This document shows positions 52,947 through 62,490 of a DNA stretch of 64,000 nt, piece after piece. The first letter of the stretch is position 1, and each line of letters starts with the position of its first letter. Under the pieces are notes generated by a model. It did no database searches and was not told where the DNA came from. It worked only from the letters and a program-made list of their open reading frames with translations. Source of the DNA: Azospirillum oryzae (GTDB lineage Bacteria > Pseudomonadota > Alphaproteobacteria > Azospirillales > Azospirillaceae); the NCBI RefSeq assembly GCF_900177515.1, contig NZ_FXAK01000007.1:372001-436000 (forward strand). Direction: 5' to 3'. The position numbers were made by a program, and so were the translations under genes.

Positions 52947-54512
52947 TCACCCCGCCGCGAACAGCCCGCCCTCATCGGGGACATCGGCAGCGTCGTCCGC
53001 GTTCGGATCGCCGAGCGCGGTTTCCCAGCCCAATGCCGGCAGGGTGATGGCGCGGGTGTTGCCGAGGCCGCTGCGGCTGGTGATGAAGCCGCGCTGTTCC
53101 ATGTAGGTCAGCAGGCGGCGGCCGCGTCCCTTCGACCGGCTGCCGCAGGCGCGCGCCACGTCGGCGTCGGACGGGCAGGGGGCGTGGTCCAGCGCGGCGC
53201 GGGCCAGCAGCAGGAAGACCGGCTGGATGTCCTCCGCCAGCGTGGCGGCGACCTCCGTCGCGCGCTGCCAGGCGGGATCGTCGCCGCTGCCGGCCCCGGC
53301 GCGGGCGGTGGCGAGACGGCGGCGGAAGGCGGGCAGGGCCAGCCGGTCGCCATCCACCCCGCGGCCCCGGCAGCGCACCAGGAAATCCTGGTACAGCACG
53401 GCCAGCGAGCGGTATGGCGCCTCCGGGTCGGCCAGAACCTCGGCCAGCACCTCATCGTACTGGGCCTCGCGCTCGGCGGCCTGTTCGGGGGTTTCCTCCG
53501 GCTCCAGGGGCAGCAGGGCCGGCTGTTCGGCGGCGCCGTCGTCGGCATTGTTGCCGGGGGACGGCGGCGGGGCGGCGGGACGGCCGCGCGCCAGCTGCGC
53601 CATCAGGTCGGCGCTGGCCGAGGTGGAGGGGCGGCGCACGTAGCGTGGCGGCTCCGGCTCGGTGGTGGTGAAGATCAGGTCGCGGGCGTCCTCCACCGGG
53701 GTGGCGGGGGGAGGCATCAGGGTCGGGCTGCCGGTGCGGCCCTGGGTTTCCACCGCGCCGATGCGCAGCGGCAGCGGCCGGCGCGAGAGGGCGGGGCCGA
53801 GCGCAATGAAATGCCCGCGCTCCAGGTCGCGGAACATCTCCGCCTGCCGGCGCTCCATGCCCAGCAGGTCGGCGGCGCGCGCCATGTCGATGTCGAGGAA
53901 GGTGCGGCCCATCAGGAAGTTGGACGCCTCGGCCGCGACATTCTTCGCCAGCTTGGCCAGACGTTGGGTGGCGATCACCCCGGCCAGCCCGCGCTTGCGC
54001 CCGCGGCACATCAGGTTGGTCATGGCGCCGAGCGAGACCTTGCGCGCCTCGTCCGATACCTCGCCGGCGGCCGAGGGGGCGAACAGCTGCGCCTCGTCCA
54101 CCACCACCAGCATCGGATACCAGAAGTCGCGGTCGGCATCGAACAGCCCGCCCAGGAAGGCGGCGGCGTGGCGCATCTGCATTTCCGCGTCCAGCCCTTC
54201 CAGGTTCAGGACGACGGAAACGCGGTGCTGGCGCACGCGGGCGGCAACCGATTGCAACGCGGCCTCGCTGTGCTCGTCCGCCTCCACCACCACATGGCCG
54301 AAGCGTTCGGCCAGGGTGACGAAGTCGCCTTCCGGGTCGATCACCGCCTGCTGCACCCATTGGGCGCTCTGTTCGATCAGCCGGCGCAGCAGGTGCGACT
54401 TGCCGGAGCCGGAATTGCCCTGGACCAGCAGACGGGTCGCCAGCAGCTCCTCCAGGTCGAGCGTCGCGGCGCTGCCCGCGTTCGTCGCCCCCATGTCGAT
54501 GCCGACTTTCAT
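52947..54512 (-). CDS. HerA-like ATPase (DUF87 family)
   Basis: A 521-residue ATPase. Walker A is VQGNSGSGKSHLLRRLIEQS, Walker B MLVVVDEAQLF, and MCRGRKRGLAGVIATQRLAKL carries the Arg-finger-type and sensor segment of HerA/FtsK-like motors. After residue 300 comes a Pro/Glu-rich linker, then a helical region and a winged-helix-like end (RLLTYMEQRGFITSRSGLGN). HerA normally works with a NurA nuclease on DNA ends or in phage defence; no NurA, SIR2 or DUF4297 gene adjoins. GGGAGG lies 8 bases before the ATG. Confidence 0.85.
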   Translation of the reverse strand: MKVGIDMGATNAGSAATLDLEELLATRLLVQGNSGSGKSHLLRRLIEQSAQWVQQAVIDPEGDFVTLAERFGHVVVEADEHSEAALQSVAARVRQHRVSVVLNLEGLDAEMQMRHAAAFLGGLFDADRDFWYPMLVVVDEAQLFAPSAAGEVSDEARKVSLGAMTNLMCRGRKRGLAGVIATQRLAKLAKNVAAEASNFLMGRTFLDIDMARAADLLGMERRQAEMFRDLERGHFIALGPALSRRPLPLRIGAVETQGRTGSPTLMPPPATPVEDARDLIFTTTEPEPPRYVRRPSTSASADLMAQLARGRPAAPPPSPGNNADDGAAEQPALLPLEPEETPEQAAEREAQYDEVLAEVLADPEAPYRSLAVLYQDFLVRCRGRGVDGDRLALPAFRRRLATARAGAGSGDDPAWQRATEVAATLAEDIQPVFLLLARAALDHAPCPSDADVARACGSRSKGRGRRLLTYMEQRGFITSRSGLGNTRAITLPALGWETALGDPNADDAADVPDEGGLFAAG

Positions 54513-54731
54513 CCCGCTCGCCTCCCACTCACCCGAACCGCCTCCAACGCTGGCGGGGCCTTCCTATAGCGCAGGCGGGCGCGACGATACGAGGATTCGA
54601 TTCGGGGCGGCCGGCCTGCAGACGGGAAGTCACTCTCCGGCCGATTGAGCGGCTATGGCGCCGATGAGCGCTCCGGTGGTGGGCTGGGTCTTGCGGCGGA
54701 GGGCGGTTTGACCATATTCTGGCGGACAGGA

Positions 54732-54753
54732 GGGTGCGGCGCCAACCGCACCC
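54732..54753. terminator. hairpin after a very small frame
   Basis: GGGTGCGG and CCGCACCC pair over 8 bp with a 6-base loop. It lies 15 bases past the stop of the 23-codon frame on the minus strand. No T-run follows. Confidence 0.4.
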
Positions 54754-54767
54754 CCCGTCCGGTCCGG

Positions 54768-54839
54768 TTACTTCAGCAGGTCAAGGATCGCCTTGATCAG
54801 CTGAAGCACCAGGACCAGGAGGACGAGTGCTTTTTCCAC
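54768..54839 (-). CDS. possible 23-residue hydrophobic peptide
   Basis: A GTG-started frame encodes MEKALVLLVLVLQLIKAILD plus LLK. A GGGAG lies 6 bases before the GTG, and a hairpin follows the TAA. The peptide would be an amphipathic or membrane helix, as in small membrane proteins or type I toxins. It lies in the 612-base gap between the HerA-like and EAL genes, which otherwise shows no gene. Evidence is limited to the ribosome site and composition. Confidence 0.3.
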   Translation of the reverse strand: MEKALVLLVLVLQLIKAILDLLK

Positions 54840-55124
54840 TCTGTGCTCCCAGGTAGGTGGGACGCGGGCGGTGGCCCTTCCGCCGCCCGGTTCCCACCGA
54901 TGCATGCATAGCGATGCGTGGTGGTGCGGGCAATGCGCATTCCACCGCACCGTGCGCGCGAGCGGTCTGCATTCAACCGGAATTCGGATTCTGCCTGTTC
55001 CTCCGCGTCTGCGGCGGGAGGGCGCGTTGCGCAACAACGTGGCGCTGCGGTCATGAAACCGCAAACAAGCTCTGTTACAAGCGGATGCTGATCTTATGCG
55101 GGATCGGCGCTGGCGGACCGAGCG

Positions 55125-56993
55125 ATGACTGTGCTGACCACGACTACAGCCGGGGCCAAAACCGGACGGACGGCAATCGATGCCGCCGGGTCCTATGGCG
55201 CGAACTGGACCGCCGTCCGCTCCGCCGACGGTGCCGCCGCGGCGTTCGATTGGGCATCGGCGGTCGGGCACTTGCGCTATGCCTTCCAACCCATCGTCCA
55301 GCTGCGCTCCGGCCGCTGCCATGGCTATGAGGCGCTGCTGCGCGGGTTCGAGCGCACCGGCTTCGCCAATGCCGGCGAGTTGCTGGACGCCGCCGAGGCC
55401 GCCGGCCTGCTGGCGACGGTGGAGACGGCGCTGCATGCCAAGGCGGTCGCGGCCTATCGCGCGCTGTCGGGGTGGAGCGAGGCGAAGCTGTTCCTGAACC
55501 TGGACGCCCGGCTGATCGGCCGGCCCGACTCGCCCTGGCTCGCCCGCGATCCGGCGGCATCGCGCAACAGCGGCATCGTGCTGGAACTGTCGGAAAGCCG
55601 TCCGGTGCCCAGCGGCGTCGCGGTGGATGCGGCGGTGGACCGCTACCGCCAGAGCGGGGTCGGCATCGCCATCGACGATTTCGGCGTCGGCCATTCCGGC
55701 CTGCGCACGCTGTACGAGGCGCGGCCGGACTATGTGAAGATCGACCGCTTCTTCGTTGCCGGCATCGACGCGGATTCGCGCAAGCGGGCGCTGGTGGCGG
55801 CCCTGGCCGGCCATGCCCATGCGCTGGGCATCCAGATCGTGGCGGAAGGGGTGGAGACCGCGACCGAGTTCTACACCTGCCGGGATCTGGGCTGCGACTT
55901 CGCCCAGGGCTTCCTGATCGCCCGGCCGCGGGTGGATCTGACCGGGCTGCCCAACCGCTATGCGATGGTGGAGGATCTCAACCGCCAGGACCGCCGCCAG
56001 CCCAGCGAGTCGCACCGCCGCCTGTCGGAGGTGATCGAACGGCTGCCGCCGCTGCGGGGCGACTCGCGCAAGACCGAACTGCTGGACTATTTCCGCCGCG
56101 ACGGCAGCGCCCCCATCGCGCCGATCGTCGACGAGCATGACCGGCCGCTCGGCCTGATCCGCGAGCGCGACCTGAAGCGTTACGTCTATTCCCGCTTCGG
56201 CGGAGAGCTGCTGCGCAACCGTGGCCTGGGCGACCGGCTGGACGATCTGGTCATCCGCTCGCCGGTCTGCGACATTTCCACCCCGCTGGACCGGGTGATC
56301 GAGGCCTTCTCCACCGAATCCGCCGCCGACGGGATCGTGATCGTGGAGGGCGGCGCCTATGCCGGCGTGCTGTCGAGCGGCGCGCTGCTGCGTCTGGTGC
56401 ATGAGCGCAACCTGGCGATGGCGACCGACCAGAATCCGCTGACCAGGCTTCCGGGCAATGCGGCGATCCTGCGCCACATCGAGGGGGCGCTGGCCGATGG
56501 GAGCCGCGGCCATGTGCTGGCCTATCTGGATTTCGACAACTTCAAGCCGTTCAACGACAATTTCGGTTTCCGCCAGGGCGACCGCGCCATCCTGATGTTC
56601 AGCGAGCGGCTGAAGGCCTGGGCCGGCAGCGCCGGGGCGGCCATCGACGCCGACGCCTTCGCCGGCCATATCGGCGGCGACGACTTCTTTCTGGGCGTCA
56701 GCGGCGGCGATGAGGGCGAGGTGCTGGCCCGGCTGGTGGAACTGCTGGCCCTGTTCCGCTCCGACGCCGAGAGCCTGTACGACGCGGAAACGCGGGTCAG
56801 CGGCGGGTTTCTGGCCAAGGACCGTTACGGCGCGCTGCGGCGTTTCCCGCTGCTGGCGGCCAGCGGCGTGGCCGTGGTGATCCCGCCGGGCTGCCATGGG
56901 CTGACCCCCGACACCGTCAACGCCGCCATCGCCGACCACAAGGCCGCCGCCAAGGGAGCGGACGACAAGCTGTGCGTGGTGCGGCTGGGGTGA
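55125..56993 (+). CDS. EAL-CBS-CBS-GGDEF c-di-GMP protein
   Basis: A 622-residue soluble protein. EAL comes first (about 45-285) and keeps YEALLRGFE, LFLNLDARL, LELSES, AIDDFGVGHSG, VKIDRFF and VAEGVET, so phosphodiesterase activity is likely. Two CBS repeats (about 320-425, with PIVDEHDRPLGLIRERDL and GIVIVEGGAYAGVL) may bind an adenine nucleotide. The GGDEF domain is last, with DPLTGL reduced to NPLTRLPG and the active site changed to IGGDDFF; the fourth position is Asp in place of Glu. It may be inactive in synthesis or GTP-binding. This order is the reverse of most GGDEF-EAL proteins. Single gene. Confidence 0.88.
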   Translation: MTVLTTTTAGAKTGRTAIDAAGSYGANWTAVRSADGAAAAFDWASAVGHLRYAFQPIVQLRSGRCHGYEALLRGFERTGFANAGELLDAAEAAGLLATVETALHAKAVAAYRALSGWSEAKLFLNLDARLIGRPDSPWLARDPAASRNSGIVLELSESRPVPSGVAVDAAVDRYRQSGVGIAIDDFGVGHSGLRTLYEARPDYVKIDRFFVAGIDADSRKRALVAALAGHAHALGIQIVAEGVETATEFYTCRDLGCDFAQGFLIARPRVDLTGLPNRYAMVEDLNRQDRRQPSESHRRLSEVIERLPPLRGDSRKTELLDYFRRDGSAPIAPIVDEHDRPLGLIRERDLKRYVYSRFGGELLRNRGLGDRLDDLVIRSPVCDISTPLDRVIEAFSTESAADGIVIVEGGAYAGVLSSGALLRLVHERNLAMATDQNPLTRLPGNAAILRHIEGALADGSRGHVLAYLDFDNFKPFNDNFGFRQGDRAILMFSERLKAWAGSAGAAIDADAFAGHIGGDDFFLGVSGGDEGEVLARLVELLALFRSDAESLYDAETRVSGGFLAKDRYGALRRFPLLAASGVAVVIPPGCHGLTPDTVNAAIADHKAAAKGADDKLCVVRLG

Positions 56994-57043
56994 TGTGATA
57001 TCCCCCTGGCTTCAACTCCGTCAATGACGTAGTATCGCTGTTC

Positions 57044-57319
57044 ATGGGCGAGCCTTTCGATCCCGTCAAGAACCTGCTCAACCGCCGCAAGCACGGCTTG
57101 GATCTGTCCTTTGGGGCGGAGGTTCTTCGTGACCGAAACCTGATCGAAGCGCTTGATCTGTCCATGGATTATGGCGAGGAGCGTTTCAATGCGCTGGGCA
57201 TGGTCAATGGGAGGATCTACGCCGTCACCTACACCGAACGTGCCGAGGGGATAAGGTTCATTTCCGTACGGGAGGCCGACAAACGCGAGGCGGCTTACTA
57301 TTTCAAAGCCAACTCCTGA
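57044..57319 (+). CDS. brnT: BrnT-family toxin
   Basis: A 91-residue RelE-like ribonuclease toxin. FDPVKNLLNRRKHGLDLSFG is the BrnT start motif, followed by DYGEERFNALGMVNGRIYAVTYTER (two blocks) and IRFISVREADKREAAYY with the catalytic-type Arg. BrnT cleaves RNA and is held by an antitoxin encoded downstream. The weak ribosome site fits low toxin translation. The partner begins 19 bases later. Confidence 0.88.
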   Translation: MGEPFDPVKNLLNRRKHGLDLSFGAEVLRDRNLIEALDLSMDYGEERFNALGMVNGRIYAVTYTERAEGIRFISVREADKREAAYYFKANS

Positions 57320-57338
57320 GCGACGGCGTCCTAGACCC

Positions 57339-57596
57339 ATGGTGATGCAGATGAGCGACCGCGAAACCTTCACCGACGAGCAACTCGCCGCCATGAGGCA
57401 CCCGCCCCTGGCGAAGCGGGTTCGCCGTTCGACCGGCTTGTCGCAGGAGGCCTTTGCCGAGCGCTTCGGCATTCCGCTGCGCACGCTTCAGGAGTGGGAG
57501 CAAGGGCGGCGGGAGCCGGATGCCGCCGTCGCGTCCTATCTGCGCGTCATCGAAAAGGAACCGGACATGGTCGCCCAGGTTCTGGCAGCCGAGTGA
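57339..57596 (+). CDS. XRE-type antitoxin partner of BrnT
   Basis: An 85-residue protein. The helix-turn-helix is STGLSQEAFAERFGIPLRTL followed by QEWEQGRREPDAAVASYL, the form common in HigA/MqsA-like antitoxins. It differs from BrnA, which is a ribbon-helix-helix protein. The N-terminal 25 residues (FTDEQLAAMRHPPL) would contact the toxin. ATGs at 57345 and 57351 are equally possible. Convergent with the dpp operon. Confidence 0.8.
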   Translation: MVMQMSDRETFTDEQLAAMRHPPLAKRVRRSTGLSQEAFAERFGIPLRTLQEWEQGRREPDAAVASYLRVIEKEPDMVAQVLAAE

Positions 57597-57628
57597 TTAC
57601 AGATTAAGGTGAGGGAGCCCCCGCCCCC

Positions 57629-58405
<777 letters not shown>

Positions 58406-58413
58406 CATCGTCC

Positions 58414-59274
58414 TTACGACTCCAACCAAGCGGGGTCGCGGCTCAGCACCGGCAGGTCGCCCGGGCGCTCGTCGATCTTCGGCAGGCTGGCCAGCAGGCC
58501 GCGGGTGTAGGGGTGCTGGGCGGCGTGCAGGTCCGACGCGCGGCAGCTCTCCACCACCCGGCCGGCATACATGATCAGGATGCGGTCGCAGAAGGAGGCG
58601 ACGAGGTTCAAATCGTGGCTGACGAAGATCATGCCCATGCCGCGCTGGGAACAGAGGTCGTCGAGGATCGCCAGCACCTGCATTTGCACGGTGACGTCGA
58701 GCGCCGAGGTCGGCTCGTCGGCGATCAGCAGGTCGGGGTCGGGGATCAGCATCATCGCGATCATGATGCGCTGGCCCATGCCGCCCGACACCTCGTGCGG
58801 GTAGCGGTCATAGACCCGTTCCGGATCGCGGATGCGCACGGCGGCCAGCATCTCCAGCGCGCGGCGCTTGGCCTCCGCCGCGCCGGCCTTGCTGTGGACG
58901 CGGTAGGCCTCGGCGATCTGGCGGCCGACGGTCATCACCGGGTTCAGCGAGTATTTCGGGTCCTGCATCACCATGGCGATGCGCCGGCCGCGGATGTCGC
59001 GCATGCGCCTGGACGAGGCCGCCAGCAGATCCTCGCCGTTGAAGGCCAGCCGGTCGGCGGTGACCCGGCCCGGCGGCGGGACGAGGCGCAGGATGGAGCG
59101 GCCGGTCATCGACTTGCCGGATCCCGACTCGCCGACGATGCCCAGCTTCTCCCGCGCAAGCGTGAAGGAGACGCCGCGCACCGCCTCGGCCATGCCGGTG
59201 CGGGTGGGGAAGGCGACGCGGAGGTTGGAGACTTCGAGCAGGGGAGTGTTGTCTGCCATCTTTTGGTTGGTCAT
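58414..59274 (-). CDS. peptide/nickel-type ABC transporter ATPase (DppD)
   Basis: A 286-residue ATPase. Walker A GESGSGKSMTGRSIL, Q-loop VMQDPKYSLNPVMTVG, signature VSGGMGQRIMIAMML, Walker B LLIADEPTSALD and switch His VSHDL. The C-terminal QHPYTRGLLASLP is the DppD/OppD tail. It starts 2 bases after the dppC stop, with GGGGA 6 bases before the ATG. Confidence 0.93.
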   Translation of the reverse strand: MTNQKMADNTPLLEVSNLRVAFPTRTGMAEAVRGVSFTLAREKLGIVGESGSGKSMTGRSILRLVPPPGRVTADRLAFNGEDLLAASSRRMRDIRGRRIAMVMQDPKYSLNPVMTVGRQIAEAYRVHSKAGAAEAKRRALEMLAAVRIRDPERVYDRYPHEVSGGMGQRIMIAMMLIPDPDLLIADEPTSALDVTVQMQVLAILDDLCSQRGMGMIFVSHDLNLVASFCDRILIMYAGRVVESCRASDLHAAQHPYTRGLLASLPKIDERPGDLPVLSRDPAWLES

Positions 59275-59276
59275 CG

Positions 59277-60197
59277 TCAGTCCCCCTTCGGGTCCAGCAC
59301 GTCGCGCAGGCCATCGCCCAGCAGATTGAAGCCCAGGCTGACGATGAAGATGGCGAATCCTGGCATGGCGGCGACCCACCATTGCTCCAGCACATATTGC
59401 CGGCCGGTGGCGATCATCGCCCCCCATTCCGGCAGCGGCGGCTGGGCGCCGAGGCCGAGGAAGCCGAGGCCGGCGGCGGTCAGGATCACGCCGGCCATGT
59501 CCAGCGTCGTCCGCACGATCAGCGAGGCGATGCACAGCGGCATGATGTGGCCGAGGATGATGCGCAGGCTGGAGGCGCCCTGCAGCCGGGCGGCGCTGAT
59601 GAAGTCGGCGCGGCGGACGGTCAGCGTCTCCGCCCGCGCGATGCGGGCATAGGGCGGCCAGGAGGTGATGGCGATGGCGATCACCGCATTCTCGATGCCG
59701 GGGCCGAGCGCCGCGACGAAGGCCAGCGCCAGGATCAGCTTCGGGAAGGCCAGCGCGATGTCGGTGAAGCGCATCAGCACGGTGTCGACCCAGCCGCCGA
59801 AATATCCGGCGACGGTGCCGATGATCAGACCGGCCAGCGGCGCCGTCGCCGCCACCAGCGCCACGATCATCAGCGTCAGCCGCGCGCCGTGGATCAGGCG
59901 CGAGAGGATGTCGCGTCCGAAGGCGTCGGTGCCCAGCCAATGGGCCGCACTGGGCGGCATCAGCCGGTTGTTCAGATCCTGGGCATAGGGATGGTAGGGC
60001 GCCAGCACCGGGGCCAGCGCCGCGACGACGACCAGGGCCAGCACGATCAGCAGCCCGGCGACGGCCAGCCGGTTGCGGCGGAAGGCGGTCCAGCCGGCCC
60101 AGGCGCGGCCGAGCCGGGCCTGGGCGCGGGACTGCGGCGTGTCGGTGGTCAGCCACTCCCGCCAGCCGGCGGATCGGGTGTCGGTATGCGCGGTCAT
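59277..60197 (-). CDS. peptide/nickel-type ABC transporter permease (DppC)
   Basis: A 306-residue permease. N-terminal cytoplasmic part, first helix LAVAGLLIVLALVVVAALAPV, then DPPSAAHWLGTD-type LMPPSAAHWLGTDAFGRDILSR, the DppC hallmark. The coupling loop DFISAARLQGASSLRIILGHIMP is present. It overlaps dppB by 4 bases. Confidence 0.93.
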   Translation of the reverse strand: MTAHTDTRSAGWREWLTTDTPQSRAQARLGRAWAGWTAFRRNRLAVAGLLIVLALVVVAALAPVLAPYHPYAQDLNNRLMPPSAAHWLGTDAFGRDILSRLIHGARLTLMIVALVAATAPLAGLIIGTVAGYFGGWVDTVLMRFTDIALAFPKLILALAFVAALGPGIENAVIAIAITSWPPYARIARAETLTVRRADFISAARLQGASSLRIILGHIMPLCIASLIVRTTLDMAGVILTAAGLGFLGLGAQPPLPEWGAMIATGRQYVLEQWWVAAMPGFAIFIVSLGFNLLGDGLRDVLDPKGD

Positions 60198-61204
60198 CGG
60201 GCACGCGGATCCAGAAGGCGATAGAGCAGGTCGGACAGCAGGTTCAGCGCGATGAAGACCGCGCCGACCACCAGCGTCCCGCCCAGCACCGCGTTCATGT
60301 CGGCGCTGAGCAGCGAATTGGTGATGTAGAGCCCGAGGCCGGGCCAGGCGAACACCGTCTCGGTCAGCACCGACCCTTCCAGCAGGCTGGCATAGGACAG
60401 GGCGATGACGGTGATCAGCGGCACCGCGATGTTGCGCAGCGCATGGCCCCAGACCACGCGGGTCTCCGACAGGCCCTTCACCCGCGCGGTGGTGATGTAT
60501 TCCTGGCGCAGCTGGTCCAGCATGAAGCCGCGCGTCATCCGCGCGATGTAGGCGACGCTGTAGAGGCCGAGGATGGCCGAGGGCAGCACCAGATGCTGGA
60601 CGGCGTTCCAGAAGATCTCGGTCTCGCCGGCCAGCAGGGCATCGACCGTGACGATGCCGGTCACCGGATCGACCATGCCCTCATAGAAGACATCGACCCG
60701 CCCCGGCCCCGGCACCCAGTCCAGCCTGGCATAGAACAGCAGCAGCGCCATCAGCCCCAGCCAGAAGATCGGCACCGAATGGCCGATCAGGCCGAGCAGG
60801 CGGATGGCGTGGTCGGGCCAGCGCCCGCGGTGGGTGGCGGCGAACACGCCGGCCGGCACGCCCAGCAGGGCGCCGAGCACGACGGCGACGGTCGCCAGTT
60901 CCAGCGTCGCCGGGAAGACGCGCAGCACATCCTCCAGCACCGGGCGGGAGGTCAGCACCGAGGTGCCGAGGTCGCCCTGCAGCACATCGCCGACATAGCG
61001 GAGGAACTGCTGCCACAGCGGCAGGTCGAGGCCCAGCTGCGTGCGCATCTGCGCATAGCTTTCGGCGCTGGCGCGGTCGCCGAGCGCGGACAGCACCGGA
61101 TCGATCGGCACGACGCGGCCGATCAGGAAGGTGACCAGCAGCAGGCCCAGCAGGGTGGCGGCGACCGTGACCAGCAGGGTCAGGCCGCGTTTCAGCGTAG
61201 GCAA
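60194..61204 (-). CDS. peptide/nickel-type ABC transporter permease (DppB)
   Basis: A 336-residue permease and first gene of the operon. LLVTFLIGRVVPIDPVLSALGD, QFLRYVGDVLQGDLGTSVLT and the coupling loop EYITTARVKGLSETRVVWGHALRN are the DppB marks. The start is TTG at 61204 with GGAG 5 bases upstream. No periplasmic binding protein gene precedes it; the upstream neighbour is trxB beyond a repeat element. Confidence 0.93.
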   Translation of the reverse strand: MPTLKRGLTLLVTVAATLLGLLLVTFLIGRVVPIDPVLSALGDRASAESYAQMRTQLGLDLPLWQQFLRYVGDVLQGDLGTSVLTSRPVLEDVLRVFPATLELATVAVVLGALLGVPAGVFAATHRGRWPDHAIRLLGLIGHSVPIFWLGLMALLLFYARLDWVPGPGRVDVFYEGMVDPVTGIVTVDALLAGETEIFWNAVQHLVLPSAILGLYSVAYIARMTRGFMLDQLRQEYITTARVKGLSETRVVWGHALRNIAVPLITVIALSYASLLEGSVLTETVFAWPGLGLYITNSLLSADMNAVLGGTLVVGAVFIALNLLSDLLYRLLDPRAR

Positions 61205-61288
61205 GAGGACTCCCTCGCGGTTGGACGCGCTAAGGAATCACAGTCGGGGCTTTGTGCAAAGCCCGTCAAGGGCATAGGGGGGTAATCT

Positions 61289-61441
61289 CCCTCTCCCGCC
61301 CCGGGAGAGGGAAGGGGCCCGCCGCGGAGCGGTGGGAAGGGTGAGGGGCAGCGCAAGGAACCATGCGGTTCGGAATTCTTGGAATGCCCCTCACCCTCCC
61401 CACTTCGTGGGTCCCCTCCCTCTCCCGGGACGGGAGAGGGC
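61289..61441. repeat. intergenic inverted-repeat element with about 58-bp arms
   Basis: The left arm (61289-61349) and right arm (61386-61441) are reverse complements over most of their length. Each arm itself holds a small hairpin of CCCTCTCCCG and CGGGAGAGGG. The arms enclose about 36 bases. The right arm ends 10 bases before the trxB stop. It probably acts as terminator or attenuator between trxB and dppB on the minus strand, and its form suggests a dispersed repeat family. Confidence 0.75.
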
Positions 61442-61450
61442 GTTTTCAGC

Positions 61451-62455
61451 TCACCAGGTCCCCGCCGGGCTGGGATCGCCATGGGCGCCGGCGGCGGGCT
61501 CGTGGTGGGCGAGCCAGCGTTCGGCCTCCAGCGCGGCCATGCAGCCCATGCCGGCGGCGGTGACGGCCTGACGATAGACCTTGTCCTTCACGTCGCCGGC
61601 GGCGAAGACGCCCGCGATGTCGGTGGCGGTCGAATCGGGGGCGGTGATGATGTAGCCCGACTCGTCCATCTTCACCTTGCCCTTGAAGATGCCGGTCGCC
61701 GGCTCGTGGCCGATGGCGACGAAGACGCCGGCGACCGGGATCACGCGCTCCTCGCCCGACTTGACGTTCTTCACGCGGACGCCGGTGACGGCGCGCGGGT
61801 TGCCCATGGTGCCGTCGCCCTCGCCGACGATCTCCTCCACCGTGCTGTCCCACACCACCTCGATCTTCGGGTGGCGGAACAGGCGGTCCTGCATGATGCG
61901 TTCGGCGCGGAAGCTGTCGCGGCGGTGGATGACCGTCACCTTGGTGGCGTGGTTGGTCAGGTACAGCGCCTCCTCCACCGCGGAGTTGCCGCCGCCGATC
62001 ACCGCGACCTCCTTGCCGCGGAAGAAGAAGCCGTCGCAGGTGGCGCAGGCCGAGACGCCGAAGCCGCGGTAGATCTCCTCGGTCGAGATGCCGAGCCAGC
62101 GCGCCTGGGCGCCGGTGGCGATGATGACGCTGTCGGCGGTGTAGGTGTCGCCGCTGTCGCCCTTACAGACGAAGGGACGCTGCGTGAAGTCGACGTCGGT
62201 GATCAGGTCGAACACCATCTTGGTGCCGACATGCTCCGCCTGCTTCTGCATCTGCTCCATCAGCCAGGGGCCCTGGATCGGATCGGCGAAGCCGGGGAAA
62301 TTCTCCACATCGGTGGTGATCATCAGCTGCCCGCCCGGCTGCATGCCCTGGACCATCAGCGGTTCCAGATTGGCGCGCGCGGCATAGATGGCGGCGGTGT
62401 AGCCGGCCGGGCCGGCGCCGATGATGAGGACCTTGGTGTGGTGGGTCGTGGCCAT
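61451..62455 (-). CDS. trxB: thioredoxin reductase
   Basis: A 334-residue NADPH-dependent flavoenzyme that reduces thioredoxin. FAD site IIGAGPAGYTAAIYAARA, redox pair in SACATCDGFF, NADPH site VIGGGNSAVEEALYL with HRRD, and the closing FAD block FAAGDVKDKVYRQAVTAAG. The ATG at 62455 is preferred over a TTG at 62479. A C-terminal extension of about 20 residues (HHEPAAGAHGDPSPAGTW) is longer than in E. coli. Upstream is the unrecognised gene at 62491, on the same strand. Confidence 0.96.
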   Translation of the reverse strand: MATTHHTKVLIIGAGPAGYTAAIYAARANLEPLMVQGMQPGGQLMITTDVENFPGFADPIQGPWLMEQMQKQAEHVGTKMVFDLITDVDFTQRPFVCKGDSGDTYTADSVIIATGAQARWLGISTEEIYRGFGVSACATCDGFFFRGKEVAVIGGGNSAVEEALYLTNHATKVTVIHRRDSFRAERIMQDRLFRHPKIEVVWDSTVEEIVGEGDGTMGNPRAVTGVRVKNVKSGEERVIPVAGVFVAIGHEPATGIFKGKVKMDESGYIITAPDSTATDIAGVFAAGDVKDKVYRQAVTAAGMGCMAALEAERWLAHHEPAAGAHGDPSPAGTW

Positions 62456-62490
62456 GGATCTGATCCCGCGGATTTGCAATTGGAACGCTT

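Noticed and set aside
52947..54512. HerA-based phage-defence system
   Set aside because: No NurA, SIR2 or DUF4297 partner next to it; the neighbours are a lipoprotein and an intergenic gap.
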